A stretch of DNA of 64,000 nt, taken from assembly GCF_003123745.1 (NCBI RefSeq), contig NZ_QETB01000001.1, positions 434,001-498,000 of the forward strand. The letters are read 5' to 3'. Below, piece after piece: positions 16,066 through 26,201 of this stretch (position 1 is the first letter of the stretch; each line of letters begins with the position of its first letter). The position numbers and the translations under genes are program-made. The stretch is from Ancrocorticia populi (GTDB lineage Bacteria > Actinomycetota > Actinomycetes > Actinomycetales > Actinomycetaceae). Below the pieces are notes generated by a model, which was given only the letters and a program-made list of their open reading frames with translations, had not been told where the DNA came from and made no database searches.

Positions 16066-17190
16066 ATGCGAAGTCGATCCCTAGCGTTCATCTTGATAGT
16101 TGGGCTCGCAGCTTTCTCTGCGGGACCAGCGTTCGGTGCGCCTTCGGACAGTGAGACTGCCACGGCCGAGCCAACGCCCGTGGTTACTACAGAGGATTCC
16201 ACCACTGCCCCATCAGATGAAGAAGACTCACCTTCACCAGGCCCGAGTGACGGCGAGACGTCAGCAAATACGCCTCCGACCGTCAAGGATATGAGCGAAA
16301 CGGTGTATCAGGGCGAAACCGTCACCATTAAGCTTCAGGGTTCTGACGATGACAAGGATGAACTCACCTATGAGATCTCAAACCTGAATCCGTCGGATAT
16401 GGGAAAGATCAGCCGCAAGGGGGATACGGTCACATTTGAGGCGTCCTCGTCCAAGACTGGGACGGCAACGTTCAAATATCAGGCCACCGATACCGCCGGG
16501 GATAAGTCAGATTGGGCCACGGTTTCAGTGTCTGTGAAGAAGGGCCCGGCGGGGAATCAGGCGCCCACCGCGGAACCCGTTTCTGGGGGAACTGTTAAAC
16601 AGGGAGAAAGCCACACCTTCAATCTGTTTGGCGAAGACCCCGATGGTGATCCTCTGACCTATCAGCTCGTGAAGGCGCCGTCGAAGAGCCAAGGCAAGGC
16701 CGAAGTCACCAAGGACGGCAAGGTAACGTTCACCGCTGCGTCGGATTACGCGGGTTCGGTCTCCTTCACCTATCTCGTATCAGATGGAAAAGCGGAGTCA
16801 TCTGCGGCCACTGTCAGTCTGATCGTGGTGGCGCCGTCTCCGGAGCCAGAACCCAGCTCATCGAGCCCATCGAGCTCGCCGGAAACAGACCGGCCAACAG
16901 ACGAGCCAACTGACCAGCCCACGTCATCAAGCCCGACTGGCGGGGTGACGTCTGATCCGCCAACGTCGTCGGCCTCAGAAAACCCAACTCAAACCACAAC
17001 ACAGCCGCAATCAAGTTCTCCTGAACCAACGTCTACCGCAATTTCCGTGCCTTCCCACAACGCATCTGGCGGCAATGGCCTAGAAGGTGGCGGCATCGAC
17101 CGTCGCGATCTTGGGATGGGCGCCGTGGTGGTAGGCGCTTCGGGACTTCTATTTCTCGGCATTCGTAGATTGACTCTCCCGGAAAAGTAG
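16066..17190 (+). CDS. Secreted/surface protein with two cadherin-like Ig domains and C-terminal anchor
   Basis: The ATG at 16066 gives a 374-residue precursor with a classical signal peptide (MRSRSLAFILIVGLAAFSAG, cleavage near A-F-G-A). An acidic, Ser/Thr/Pro-rich linker follows. Two related domains come next, each with N-x-PP/AP..G.V.QGE..T..L.G.D.D.D.LTY, the pattern of bacterial Ig-like/cadherin-like repeats. A long Ser/Thr/Pro/Glu-rich stalk follows, then one hydrophobic helix (LGMGAVVVGASGLLFLG) and a short RRLTLPEK tail. There is no LPXTG before the helix, so sortase anchoring is not supported; it is probably membrane-tethered. Function unknown; adhesion is possible. Confidence 0.75.
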   Translation: MRSRSLAFILIVGLAAFSAGPAFGAPSDSETATAEPTPVVTTEDSTTAPSDEEDSPSPGPSDGETSANTPPTVKDMSETVYQGETVTIKLQGSDDDKDELTYEISNLNPSDMGKISRKGDTVTFEASSSKTGTATFKYQATDTAGDKSDWATVSVSVKKGPAGNQAPTAEPVSGGTVKQGESHTFNLFGEDPDGDPLTYQLVKAPSKSQGKAEVTKDGKVTFTAASDYAGSVSFTYLVSDGKAESSAATVSLIVVAPSPEPEPSSSSPSSSPETDRPTDEPTDQPTSSSPTGGVTSDPPTSSASENPTQTTTQPQSSSPEPTSTAISVPSHNASGGNGLEGGGIDRRDLGMGAVVVGASGLLFLGIRRLTLPEK

Positions 17191-17253
17191 GCGTCCACAG
17201 GCAAATGTGTGGTTTTCCACTCCGTGTGCAAATATGCATCGTAGTGGATTTCT

Positions 17254-17279
17254 ATAAACCCCGCGAACATGGGGTTTAT
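17254..17279. terminator. Hairpin after the surface-protein gene
   Basis: ATAAACCCC (17254-17262) pairs perfectly with GGGGTTTAT (17271-17279) around an 8-nt loop. The stem is AT-rich at its base and could terminate transcription of the surface-protein gene, although the T tract after it is short. The rest of 17191-17423 is AT-rich promoter-like DNA with no gene. Confidence 0.5.
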
Positions 17280-17423
17280 TCCATATCGTGAGATTCTCTG
17301 AAACGGTTTTGTTGCGATGAGCATGGGACTTGTGTACTTTTAGTGATTTTTCACGGGTGGTAAGGTCTACGAATTGTCTAGGGGCCGCCCAACGCGGTTC
17401 CCACCGTGAAGGGAATGTTGCGT

Positions 17424-18917
17424 GTGTCCGGGCAGACCACCGAGCTAGAAACTACACCGAAGGGCCACGGCGGCTTCTTCGGCCATCCTTGGGGTCTTGC
17501 AAACCTCGCGGGTGTGGAAATGTGGGAGCGCTTCAGCTTCTACGGTATGCAGGGACTCCTTGCATATTACATTTACTATTCTGTGACCGATGGGGGCCTC
17601 GGCCTCTCACAGGCTGCCGCAACCTCGATCGTGGGTGCATACGGCGGACTCGTCTATTTCTCCTCCGTTATTGGCGGCTGGATTGCCGATCGCGTTTTGG
17701 GTGCGGAAAAGACGTTGTTGACGTCCGCGATCCTCGTGATGATCGGGCACATTGCGCTCGCCGTTCTTCCAGGAGTTTCCGGGTTGGCTGTTGGCTTGAT
17801 CTGCGTTGCAGTTGGCGCTGGTTCGCTGAAGACCACCACTTCTACCACGCTCGGTGATTTGTACGAGGAAGGCGATAACCGCCGCGACGCCGCCTTCTCC
17901 ATCTACTACATGGGCGTTAATATTGGAGGCCTCATTGGGCCGCTGGCCACAAGCGCCCTCTGGGGCTGGCAGGGCTTCCACTACGGATTCGGGCTGGCCG
18001 CAGTTGGTATGGCTGCCGGCGTTATTCAGTATCTGGCCATGCGCCATCACACGCTGACTCACGAGAGTTCTCGGCCTACTAATCCGCTGACCAAGAAGGA
18101 GAAGCGGACCTGGGCCATTGGCCTGATCGTTGTGGCTCTCGTTATCGCCATCATCGTGCTTCAGGGCTGGGTTGCCGCAGAGAGCCTTGCCAACATCGTT
18201 GTAGTGCTGACGCTCATTGCCGCAGTGTTCTTGTTTGGCACGATTATCATGAGCAAGAACATCACGGATATCGAGCGCTCGCGCGTCTACTCCTTCATCC
18301 CGCTCTTCTTCGCGTCGGTTGTTTTCTGGTCTCTGTTCCAGCAGCAGTTCACCGTGGTGGCGATCTACTCGGATGAGCGGTTGAACCGCAATATTTTGGG
18401 CTTTGAGGTTCCGCCGAGCGTCGTAACCTCCATCAACCCGGTGTTCATCATCGTGTTCGCCGGCGTGTTTGCAGCTATGTGGACGAAGCTAGGTGACCGC
18501 CAGCCTTCCACGCCAGTGAAGTTCTCGCTGGGTACGATCATCATGGGACTTGCATTCTTGGCATTCATCCCGTTCAGCGGCGGAGAGGCCAACTCCGTGC
18601 CGTTCCTCGCGATCGTGCTGGTGTTGTTCCTGTTCACGATGGCTGAACTCTGCTTGTCCCCTGTGGGCCAATCGCTCGCAACCAAGCTATCCCCGCACGC
18701 GTTCCATTCGCAGATGGTCGCACTGTACTTCCTCTCCGTATCGCTCGGCTCCTCGGCCGCGGGATCCCTCTCCTCCTTCTATCCGACGGGCGAGGACTAC
18801 TCACAGGGGGCCGAGATCACCTACTTCCTGATCGTTGGCCTAGCCTCGATCGCTGTGGGAATCGTCCTGTTCGCGGCGCGCAAGCCGATCCTCAAGCTGA
18901 TGGCCGGAGTGAAGTAG
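17424..18917 (+). CDS. POT/PTR family proton-dependent oligopeptide transporter
   Basis: The protein has about 14 membrane helices and the POT signature EMWERFSFYGMQ in helix 1 (E-x-x-E-R-F-x-x-Y-G, proton coupling). Further POT signatures are the GGWIADRVLG loop and FSIYYMGVNIGGLIGP in helices 4-5 (the PTR2 motif). It should import di- and tripeptides with protons. The GTG at 17424 (MSGQTTELE) has AAGGGA nine bases upstream; starts at 17406 or 17415 are in frame but badly spaced from that site. A strong terminator follows the stop. Confidence 0.93.
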   Translation: MSGQTTELETTPKGHGGFFGHPWGLANLAGVEMWERFSFYGMQGLLAYYIYYSVTDGGLGLSQAAATSIVGAYGGLVYFSSVIGGWIADRVLGAEKTLLTSAILVMIGHIALAVLPGVSGLAVGLICVAVGAGSLKTTTSTTLGDLYEEGDNRRDAAFSIYYMGVNIGGLIGPLATSALWGWQGFHYGFGLAAVGMAAGVIQYLAMRHHTLTHESSRPTNPLTKKEKRTWAIGLIVVALVIAIIVLQGWVAAESLANIVVVLTLIAAVFLFGTIIMSKNITDIERSRVYSFIPLFFASVVFWSLFQQQFTVVAIYSDERLNRNILGFEVPPSVVTSINPVFIIVFAGVFAAMWTKLGDRQPSTPVKFSLGTIIMGLAFLAFIPFSGGEANSVPFLAIVLVLFLFTMAELCLSPVGQSLATKLSPHAFHSQMVALYFLSVSLGSSAAGSLSSFYPTGEDYSQGAEITYFLIVGLASIAVGIVLFAARKPILKLMAGVK

Positions 18918-18937
18918 CCTTCAGCAAGTATTAGTGG

Positions 18938-18975
18938 AGCCCCTGTCCTCCGCCTCACAGGCAAGGACGGGGGCT
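18938..18975 (+). terminator. Terminator of the peptide-transporter gene
   Basis: AGCCCCTGTCCT (18938-18949) pairs with AGGACGGGGGCT (18964-18975), a 12-bp stem with one T-G pair and a 14-nt loop, 20 nt after the stop codon. The following bases are TCTC, not a long T run. Confidence 0.6.
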
Positions 18976-19102
18976 TCTCGCGTGTAATCCTCACTCTCAT
19001 GCCGATTGACGGGTATGTTTGCACTGCGGTTGATTCTCCGGGAAGCTGCCGCCCAGTATATGATGTCTATCATTACGGGAAGTTGGAATTACTAAAGGGG
19101 CA

Positions 19103-20707
19103 ATGATGCACCAGGCAACTCGGGAAGTTGTTCAGACGCGCGCTGGATCAGTGCGCGGCGTGTGCCGGGCTTCTGGATCATATGCTTATCTTGGTATCCC
19201 TTTCGCGGAGCCGCCGGTTGGTGAACTGCGGTTCATGGCTCCCGTTGCCGCCGCCGGGTGGGAGGGCGTGTTAGACGCTACGGAATACGGCCCCACTCCG
19301 CAGCGCAGGCTGGTTGGCCCAGACCCTTGGATTCCTGAGCCCACCTATCCGGGTGATGGCACGTTGGTCCTGAACGTCTTTACCCCGGCCCCGGGAAATG
19401 CCCGCGCGAGCCTGCCCGTCTTGGTGTGGATTCACGGCGGCGGTTACGAGGGCGGATCTCCTTCAGGTTCTTGGTATGACGGTCAATCCTTCAATGAACG
19501 TAACGTCATCGTAGTGACTATCAGTTACCGCTTGGGCTTCGATGGGTTCGGCTATGTGGAGGGATCCGACGCCCCAGTCAATAGAGGCCTACTGGACCAA
19601 AATTTGGCCCTGCGGTGGGTCCACGAGAACATTGCGGAGTTCGGGGGAGATCCGCGCCGCGTCACCATTGCCGGACAGAGCGCTGGCGCCGGATCCGTCC
19701 TGTGCCATCTGGCCAGCCCCTTGTCCGAGGGCCTATTCTCCCGCGCCATCGCGCAAAGCCCTGCAACCGGGGATCGCCCGCTCGCGCAGGCCCGGATGAT
19801 CGCTGCAAAGCTCTCACATCGTCTGGGCATCACGGCCGCCCTAGAGGGATGGCGATCGGCGAGTGAGGAACAGATCCTTGATGCCTCCGAGGGATTGGGC
19901 CAAGAGTTCGCGCTCCCAGATGATCCCGTAACGTTCGCGGATAGTGTGCTGGACGGTGCAGTGTTCCCGCGAGATCGCTGGGCCTCCGCGATGCCCTTTG
20001 GCCCGGTTTTTGACCGCAGCGATCCGTTTCTTCCTGATTCAGTCATGGCGGCAACATACGGTGGGGCGGGCTATAACGTTCCGCTTCTGATCGGATGCAC
20101 GCGGCACGAGTACACGGGGCTGACCGCCCCGATGGCGTCTGAGTGGAATCGGAAGTATGAGCCCCGGGCAGTGCTCGCAAAGGCGGGTTTCCCAAAGCTG
20201 GTTGCCTGGGCGATGCTCCGCGAGTTTCCAGAATTGGCCGTTGACACATCGAAGGTTCTGGGCCAGCTTCTGACGGCTGCTGCCTTCCACCTTCCCATGA
20301 TCAATATCGTCCAGGCACGCGCCTCGGCCCGGGTTGCCGCAGTGTGCGATATTGAGACGGGCGTGACGGCACCCGCGATTAAGGCGGGGACATGGGTGTA
20401 TGAGTTCGCTTGGCAGAAACCCTCTACGGGCCTGGCCGATCACTGTGTGGAGGTCCCGTTTGTGTTCAACTGCCTGAGAGACGAACATGTGACGAAGGTA
20501 TTCGGCACGGATAATCCGCCTCGGGCGCTGGCCGCCGCCATCCAGACGGACTGGGTACGTTTTATCTCCAGCGGCACCCCGAGCTTCCCCTCGTGGCGCG
20601 AAGGCGAACGCGGACGCATCTACGGATCCGAATCGCACAGCGGGGTGAAATCCGCCCGCCCGTTCCAGATAGAAGTGAACACGATGCGGCTGATGCGCGA
20701 GCTGTAG
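19103..20707 (+). CDS. Type-B carboxylesterase
   Basis: The 534-residue protein is a full-length type-B carboxylesterase (alpha/beta hydrolase; PnbA, acetylcholinesterase family). It shows GIPFAEPPVGELRF near the N-terminus, the oxyanion-hole HGGGYEGG near 110, and the nucleophile elbow GQSAGAGS with Ser at about 193. The acid is probably the Glu of CTRHEYTG near 336 and the His lies in DHCVEVPFVF near 447, so the catalytic triad is intact. No signal peptide is visible, so it is likely cytoplasmic. AAAGGGG precedes tandem ATGs at 19103 and 19106. Physiological ester substrate unknown. Confidence 0.92.
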   Translation: MMHQATREVVQTRAGSVRGVCRASGSYAYLGIPFAEPPVGELRFMAPVAAAGWEGVLDATEYGPTPQRRLVGPDPWIPEPTYPGDGTLVLNVFTPAPGNARASLPVLVWIHGGGYEGGSPSGSWYDGQSFNERNVIVVTISYRLGFDGFGYVEGSDAPVNRGLLDQNLALRWVHENIAEFGGDPRRVTIAGQSAGAGSVLCHLASPLSEGLFSRAIAQSPATGDRPLAQARMIAAKLSHRLGITAALEGWRSASEEQILDASEGLGQEFALPDDPVTFADSVLDGAVFPRDRWASAMPFGPVFDRSDPFLPDSVMAATYGGAGYNVPLLIGCTRHEYTGLTAPMASEWNRKYEPRAVLAKAGFPKLVAWAMLREFPELAVDTSKVLGQLLTAAAFHLPMINIVQARASARVAAVCDIETGVTAPAIKAGTWVYEFAWQKPSTGLADHCVEVPFVFNCLRDEHVTKVFGTDNPPRALAAAIQTDWVRFISSGTPSFPSWREGERGRIYGSESHSGVKSARPFQIEVNTMRLMREL

Positions 20708-20716
20708 CCTAGAGGC

Positions 20717-21322
20717 ATGTACATCAAGATATGCGGACTGAAAACTCCGGAGGACGTTGCTGTGGCTATCGGCGCCGGAGCAGATGCGATCGGCGTGATC
20801 CATGCCGAAGGCAGCCCCCGTAACCTCGATGAAAGTGCCGCGCGCAACGCCATCGCCTCGGCCTCGGGTGCCGTGGATACCGCGCTGGTTGTGGCAACCA
20901 CTCCCGTCCGCGAAGCCGTAGAGTTTGCCACCGCGATTGGCGCCTCCGTTCTCCAGCTTCACGGGCGCTACACCCCCGAGGATGTGCAACTTGCCGCCCA
21001 GCTCTTCCCACGCGTGTGGCGGGCAACGGCCCTCAGACCGGGCACAAACGTCGAGGTGGGTGCATACGGCGAAGAGCGGCTCCTCTTGGACGCACCGCGT
21101 GCCGGTTCCGGCGAACGTTGGGACACCTCCGCCCTAGAAAACCGACGCCCCACCGGCCAATGGCTCCTTGCGGGCGGCCTAGACCCAAGAAACGTTGCCA
21201 GCGCAATCGAAACGGCCCGCCCGTGGGGAGTAGACGTGTCCAGCGGCGTCGAATCGGCTCGCGGCGTGAAGAGCCACGCCCTTATCCGCGAGTTTGTGGC
21301 GAACGCCCGCGCCGCTAGCTAA
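20717..21322 (+). CDS. trpF: Phosphoribosylanthranilate isomerase
   Basis: The 201-residue (beta-alpha)8 barrel begins KICGL, has LQLHG in the middle, [23 protein letters not shown] and ends with [12 protein letters not shown], all TrpF hallmarks including the phosphate-binding loops. It catalyses the Amadori isomerisation of N-(5'-phosphoribosyl)anthranilate in tryptophan synthesis. No other trp gene is in the window. It begins 9 bp after the esterase and overlaps the convergent trhO by 8 bp. Confidence 0.93.
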   Translation: MYIKICGLKTPEDVAVAIGAGADAIGVIHAEGSPRNLDESAARNAIASASGAVDTALVVATTPVREAVEFATAIGASVLQLHGRYTPEDVQLAAQLFPRVWRATALRPGTNVEVGAYGEERLLLDAPRAGSGERWDTSALENRRPTGQWLLAGGLDPRNVASAIETARPWGVDVSSGVESARGVKSHALIREFVANARAAS

Positions 21323-22268
21323 CGCTCACCACTCCGCCGTGGGCGATGCACTTTTCGCCCGCATGCTCCGCACACGCAACGAACCGCGCCCGGCAACTCG
21401 GATCGGCGCAGTTCACCAGATGTGACGAGGGAGTTCCGCACACCGCGCAGCGCCCGATTACCTCGGCGCCCTCCGCAAACTCCACGGTTTCGCGCCCGTC
21501 AAAAACGGCTAGGGACCCGTCCCATAGGCCGCTGTTACCGTAAGCCTCCCCGTACTTCACGATCCCGCCGTCAATTTGGTATACGTCGGAAAACCCGCGG
21601 TTTTTCATAAGGGCCGAGAGGATTTCGCATCGCACCCCGCCGGTGCAGTAGGTGATCACGGGCTTGTCCTTGATGGCGTCATAAGCCCCGGATTCTAGTG
21701 CATCGATGAACCCGTGCGTGGTGGAAATATCGGGCACGATTGCTCCCTTGAACTTGCCGATGGCTGCCTCATAGGCGTTGCGGCCATCGAAGAACACCAC
21801 ATCGTCGCGGCTTTCCACCAGCTCGTTCACCTGCTCGGGGGAGAGGTGTACGCCGCCCCCAATTACACCGTCTGGTCCCACCTTCACTTCATCCGGCGCC
21901 CCGAATGCCACGAGTTCGTCCCGCACCTTGACCGAGAGCCTTGGGAAATCGGCGATCCGCCGCCACGGGGCTGAGCGGTTGGCGCCATACGTCGTCGTCG
22001 TTAATTCTTCTGTAACGAAGCCGGTGCCCTCGCTCCACTTGACGAAATCACCAAGCCGGGAAAACGGGCTGTACTCTTTTGTGCGCTTGACGTATTGTTT
22101 GCACGCCTCAAGCTCGCCACCCACGGTGCCGTTGATGCCGTGGGCGGAGATGATGATGCGCCCGCGAAGCCCCAGCGAATCGCACAGCTCGCGCTGCCAG
22201 AGGCGCACCGCCTCGGGATCGCTCACCGGGGAGAACAGGTAATACAGAAGGATCTTGGGAACGCTCAC
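21315..22268 (-). CDS. trhO: tRNA uridine(34) hydroxylase TrhO (rhodanese-related)
   Basis: The protein (317 residues from the GTG at 22268) has the TrhO/YceA layout: an N-terminal acylphosphatase-like domain ([14 protein letters not shown]), a rhodanese domain with the active loop CTGGVRCE, and a C-terminal Cys-rich zinc-like segment (CAVCGTP ... [16 protein letters not shown]). TrhO makes 5-hydroxyuridine at the wobble position of tRNAs. Its start lies 4 bp after the stop of the DUF4342 gene, so the two are probably co-transcribed. An upstream in-frame ATG would overlap that gene and adds an unrelated Arg-rich leader. Confidence 0.9.
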   Translation of the reverse strand: MSVPKILLYYLFSPVSDPEAVRLWQRELCDSLGLRGRIIISAHGINGTVGGELEACKQYVKRTKEYSPFSRLGDFVKWSEGTGFVTEELTTTTYGANRSAPWRRIADFPRLSVKVRDELVAFGAPDEVKVGPDGVIGGGVHLSPEQVNELVESRDDVVFFDGRNAYEAAIGKFKGAIVPDISTTHGFIDALESGAYDAIKDKPVITYCTGGVRCEILSALMKNRGFSDVYQIDGGIVKYGEAYGNSGLWDGSLAVFDGRETVEFAEGAEVIGRCAVCGTPSSHLVNCADPSCRARFVACAEHAGEKCIAHGGVVSVS

Positions 22269-22272
22269 GCCC

Positions 22273-22623
22273 CTATGATAGGCCGAGGCCCTCCTCATCG
22301 GTCTCATCGTCCTCCGTGACCTCGCCATCTACGGTTTCCACGCGCTCAATTTCCAGCGTGACGTTGGTGAGCAACGCGGTGATCGCGAGGATTGCGGAGA
22401 TCATTGGCGCCGCGAGAACCGCTACGCCGCCCACCGCAGCGCCCGCGGTTGCAGGAACGGTCAGGAGCCGCTTGCCGCTCGAATTCTTGATCGTGATCTT
22501 GCGGATGTTCGTTTCCTTGATGAGATTCTTGATTGCGTCTAGAACCTGTTCGGAACCGATCTCGATTTTCTCGCTCCAGCGGCCTTCGTGCTTGCCGCCG
22601 TCCGTGCCCTCGTTGTTAGCCAT
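22273..22623 (-). CDS. DUF4342 domain protein
   Basis: This 116-residue protein has an acidic/charged N-terminus, then the DUF4342 core: [20 protein letters not shown] followed by [17 protein letters not shown] and a hydrophobic helix ([20 protein letters not shown]). An acidic tail follows. The family has unknown function; the single hydrophobic segment suggests membrane association. It is the first gene of a probable two-gene unit with trhO. Confidence 0.8.
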   Translation of the reverse strand: MANNEGTDGGKHEGRWSEKIEIGSEQVLDAIKNLIKETNIRKITIKNSSGKRLLTVPATAGAAVGGVAVLAAPMISAILAITALLTNVTLEIERVETVDGEVTEDDETDEEGLGLS

Positions 22624-22727
22624 GACTCTCTCCTTTGTTCCCTAACCATTCTGCCCTGAACCACGCGCCATCACTAGGGACATCACGCCATACGTGAAAA
22701 GGTTCGAGGAGCTACGCCGGCCCACGT

Positions 22728-25700
22728 ATGATGGCCTTCATGCGCGGACCGGTAGAACTTGTGGGACTAGTGGGTCCAGCTACCTATAGCCGGGGCCTAA
22801 AATATGCACAGGACGGCCGCGCCTCGATCACCGATGACGATCCTCCGTACGGCGAGGATAAGCCCGCCTCCGAGCGCGGTAAGGGCCACGTCGAGGGCAA
22901 GAGCGCGGGCTCCGGTTCCAACGTGTACCAGATGAGCGTCGATTATTTTCTGTCCCGTAGCGGCGTTGTTACGTGGATGTCTGGGTGGTGTTCCTGCCCA
23001 GTGGGAGTGGACTGCAAGCATTGCGTGGCGCTGCTCATTACCCGCTTGAACGCCGAGGAAGCGAGTTCGCCAGCACCCCCTACGGCTGCGAGCACGTGGC
23101 ACCGCACTCTGGACAACATTTTTCAGATGCCGGATGAGGAAATCACCATCGCGCTCGCGGTGGATTTCGAGGCCCCGCGCGAGGTCCGCGATCGGGGTGG
23201 CCGGCGATCCCCCTACGGGATGACGAACCTGGGAAACGCCGGAATGGTGAAGGTTCGCCCTGTTCGCGAGGGGAAGCGCCAGCCTTGGGTAACCACAGGG
23301 GTGACGTGGAACCAGATCGGGTCTCGTTCCATGTTTGACGCGGATCCGCGCCAGATTGCCGCGTTGGATCAGTTGCGCGAGATGTACCAGCTTTCCGTGG
23401 GATACACCGTTCCACAGTGGATGAGCCTGTCCTACATCAATTCGGCGGCGCTGTGGCCCACCCTTCACACGATCGCCGATTCCGGGGTCCAGTTCATTGA
23501 GCAGGGCAGCTGGGACCCGGTTGTTTTGGAGCGCGAGCCCGCCCGTGCGCTGGTTACGATTCGCGAGGATTCTACCGGGGTGGATTTGTTGGAGGCCGAC
23601 GACGACGCACGCGGCAACGGCTCCCTAACCATTCGTGCCGAGGTTTCACACCCGGAGCTTGAGGAGTCCGATCCGACCGTTCGCATCGGCCAGCCCCTCA
23701 CGGGGTTGGCGTGGACGAAGGACGGCGTGATCCACTTGGCTGGGCTGGAGGAGCCTGCGGCCCAGCAGTGGCAGAGGCTCGCCATCCAGAAGGACGGCGT
23801 GCGAGTACCGGGTGATGAGCGCGAAACGTTTGAGAGCGAGCTCCTGCCACTCATCTCCCGGGTTGGATGGACCTCTCCCGGTGGCACGTATACTCCGAAG
23901 CCGCCGGAGGATCCCGAGCTTCACCTAGCTTTGCTGACCAACAGTGTGGGCAGCCAGCCCGAGATGGTGCTTCACTGGTCTTGGGGTAAGGATAGTCAGG
24001 CCATTAAGGCGATGGAGTCCGGGCGCGTTGGGTCGCTTCCAGATATGAAGGGCTTCGGCGATTTGGGTGAGGAACTGGCCCCAATGATCCGCGCGATAGA
24101 GGATTCGCGGAAACAGGAGGCCCGGAGGCGGCGCAGTGCCCGGCTCACTCCAGACCCGAATAATCCGCGTAGGGACGCCGCTAAAGAGAGCGCCCTCTTG
24201 GCGGAGGTGGCCGAGGTACTCAGCGTGCTGCCCTCGACAGTCAAGGGCGTGGAGCCCATGCAGGAGTGCCGGATTCGGGGCATCGATGTGGTGACATTTA
24301 CCGAGCAAGTGCGCCCGAAGCTGGACCAGCTGGACGTGGTGATCGATGAGGTTGGCGAACAAAAGGAGTTCCGCCGGGCAGAGGATGCCCAGGTTTCCGT
24401 GGGCGTTGGCGAAACTGATAAGCGCGATTGGCTAGACCTCAGCATCGTCATGAAGGTGGGGGAGCACGAGGTCCCCATGACAGAGCTAATTCAGGCCCTT
24501 ACTCAGGGCGATGATGTTATCTTCCTGCCCTCCGGGGAGTACGTTTCTCTCGATACTCCGGAGCTTGGCAGGCTGCGCGAGCTGGTGGCTGAAGCTCGCG
24601 GGCTCACCGATCAGCGGCGCAGCGGGTTGCGGGTTCCGAAGGTGCGCACCACGTGGTGGGAGGAACTGCTTTCCCTTGATGTAGTGGAGGAATCCCAGAG
24701 TAACTGGCTGCGGGCCATTCACGATGCGGTGACCAATCCGCCCGCTTCCGCACACATCCCCAGCGGGCTCACGGCAACGCTGCGTCCCTATCAGAAAACC
24801 GGGTTCCAGTGGCTCGCGAATCTGCGACGGGCCGGGCTGGGTGGCGTACTGGCCGACGATATGGGCTTGGGTAAGACGGTCCAGACCCTCGCGATGATCC
24901 TAGACGAGCGTCAGGGGCGCGACAGCGCGGAACAGGGACCGTGGATAGTTGTGGCACCAACTTCCGTTGTGGCCAACTGGGCATCCGAGGCGCGCAAATT
25001 CACGCCGGGCCTGCGGATATCCACCGTGGAGGCCACGAGGAGGCGGCGGGACAGTTCGTTGGCTGAGAAGGCGCGTAATGTTGATGTGCTCATCACTTCA
25101 TATACGCTCTTGCGCCTCGAATATGAGGACTACGCAGCGCTCAACCCTGCTGGCATGATCTTGGATGAGGCCCAACAGGCAAAGAATCCTGCCTCAAAAA
25201 CGTTCACCAGCCTGCTCAAGGTGGGGGCTCCCGTTACGTTCGCGATCACCGGAACGCCGATGGAGAATAATCTGACCGAGCTCTGGGCCATGTTCGCGCT
25301 GGTTTCCCCCGGGCTGCTCGGTTCGGCCAAGCAGTTCCGCGAGCAGGTGCAAAAGCCCATCGAAAAGGGCGGCGATCAGGTGGCCGATCACATGGCACTC
25401 CTGCGCAGGCGGATCGCGCCGTTCTTGCTTCGGCGTACGAAGAAGCTGGTTGCCTCGGAACTGCCGGAAAAGCAGGAACAGGTCATGGAGGTGGAGCTGG
25501 AGCCGGCCCACCGCCGCATGTACGATCGCCAGCTCCAGCGCGAACGCCAGCGCGTATTGCATCTGGCGGATGATATGGACCATAACCGGGTAGAGGTGCT
25601 GAGCGCCCTGACACGCTTGCGCCAGCTTTCCATCGATCCCAAGCTAGTAATCGAGGATTCCAAGGCGCCGTCCTCCAAGTTGGACGCGCTACTTCCTCTG

Positions 25701-26201
25701 CTGCAAGAAGCCAGCGGGGAGGGCCACCGCACGCTAGTGTTCAGCCAGTTCACCCGGTACTTGCGCATGATTGCCGAACGGTTGGACGTTGAAGGAATCT
25801 CCTACTCCTACCTTGACGGCACCACTCCGCGGCGTGCCAAGGTGATTGATGGCTTTGCGAACGGGACCGATCCCGTATTCTTGATCAGCCTGAAGGCAGG
25901 CGGAGTTGGACTCAACCTCACCATGGCTGATTACGTGGTGCTTACCGATCCGTGGTGGAACCCGGCTGTCGAGGAGCAAGCGGTGGACCGAACCCACCGC
26001 ATTGGGCAAACCCGCAACGTGCACGTTTATCGGCTCGTCTCCCAGAATACGATCGAGGAGAAGGTGTTGGCGCTTCAGGACAGCAAGCGTCAGTTGGTCT
26101 CTGGTGTGCTCGGTAGTGAGGGCGAGGGTGAAGCCGGGGGCCAGAGTGGCGTTGGCGGCGCGCGCCTGACGTCCGAAGATCTGAAGATGTTGCTTGAATA
26201 A
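22728..26201 (+). CDS. SWIM zinc-finger SNF2-family helicase/ATPase
   Basis: The 1157-residue protein carries a SWIM zinc finger at C88-x-C90-x5-C96-x-H98, a long middle region of about 550 residues, then a complete SNF2 motor. Motor landmarks are Walker A DDMGLGKTVQT near 709, the DEAQ box (ILDEAQQAKNP) near 811, SALTRLRQLS, and the C-terminal RecA lobe with DRTHRIGQTRNVHVYRL near 1085. Bacterial SWIM-SNF2 proteins are common in Actinobacteria and belong to the RapA-like/HepA group of DNA translocases that remodel protein-nucleic acid complexes; the exact role is not established. The ATG at 22728 or the one at 22740 may be the start. Confidence 0.92.
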   Translation: MMAFMRGPVELVGLVGPATYSRGLKYAQDGRASITDDDPPYGEDKPASERGKGHVEGKSAGSGSNVYQMSVDYFLSRSGVVTWMSGWCSCPVGVDCKHCVALLITRLNAEEASSPAPPTAASTWHRTLDNIFQMPDEEITIALAVDFEAPREVRDRGGRRSPYGMTNLGNAGMVKVRPVREGKRQPWVTTGVTWNQIGSRSMFDADPRQIAALDQLREMYQLSVGYTVPQWMSLSYINSAALWPTLHTIADSGVQFIEQGSWDPVVLEREPARALVTIREDSTGVDLLEADDDARGNGSLTIRAEVSHPELEESDPTVRIGQPLTGLAWTKDGVIHLAGLEEPAAQQWQRLAIQKDGVRVPGDERETFESELLPLISRVGWTSPGGTYTPKPPEDPELHLALLTNSVGSQPEMVLHWSWGKDSQAIKAMESGRVGSLPDMKGFGDLGEELAPMIRAIEDSRKQEARRRRSARLTPDPNNPRRDAAKESALLAEVAEVLSVLPSTVKGVEPMQECRIRGIDVVTFTEQVRPKLDQLDVVIDEVGEQKEFRRAEDAQVSVGVGETDKRDWLDLSIVMKVGEHEVPMTELIQALTQGDDVIFLPSGEYVSLDTPELGRLRELVAEARGLTDQRRSGLRVPKVRTTWWEELLSLDVVEESQSNWLRAIHDAVTNPPASAHIPSGLTATLRPYQKTGFQWLANLRRAGLGGVLADDMGLGKTVQTLAMILDERQGRDSAEQGPWIVVAPTSVVANWASEARKFTPGLRISTVEATRRRRDSSLAEKARNVDVLITSYTLLRLEYEDYAALNPAGMILDEAQQAKNPASKTFTSLLKVGAPVTFAITGTPMENNLTELWAMFALVSPGLLGSAKQFREQVQKPIEKGGDQVADHMALLRRRIAPFLLRRTKKLVASELPEKQEQVMEVELEPAHRRMYDRQLQRERQRVLHLADDMDHNRVEVLSALTRLRQLSIDPKLVIEDSKAPSSKLDALLPLLQEASGEGHRTLVFSQFTRYLRMIAERLDVEGISYSYLDGTTPRRAKVIDGFANGTDPVFLISLKAGGVGLNLTMADYVVLTDPWWNPAVEEQAVDRTHRIGQTRNVHVYRLVSQNTIEEKVLALQDSKRQLVSGVLGSEGEGEAGGQSGVGGARLTSEDLKMLLE

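Noticed and set aside
20039-20989. 316-codon minus-strand frame antisense to the carboxylesterase and trpF
   Set aside because: Both plus-strand genes have intact catalytic motifs; the antisense product is His/Arg/Gly-rich without recognisable domain.
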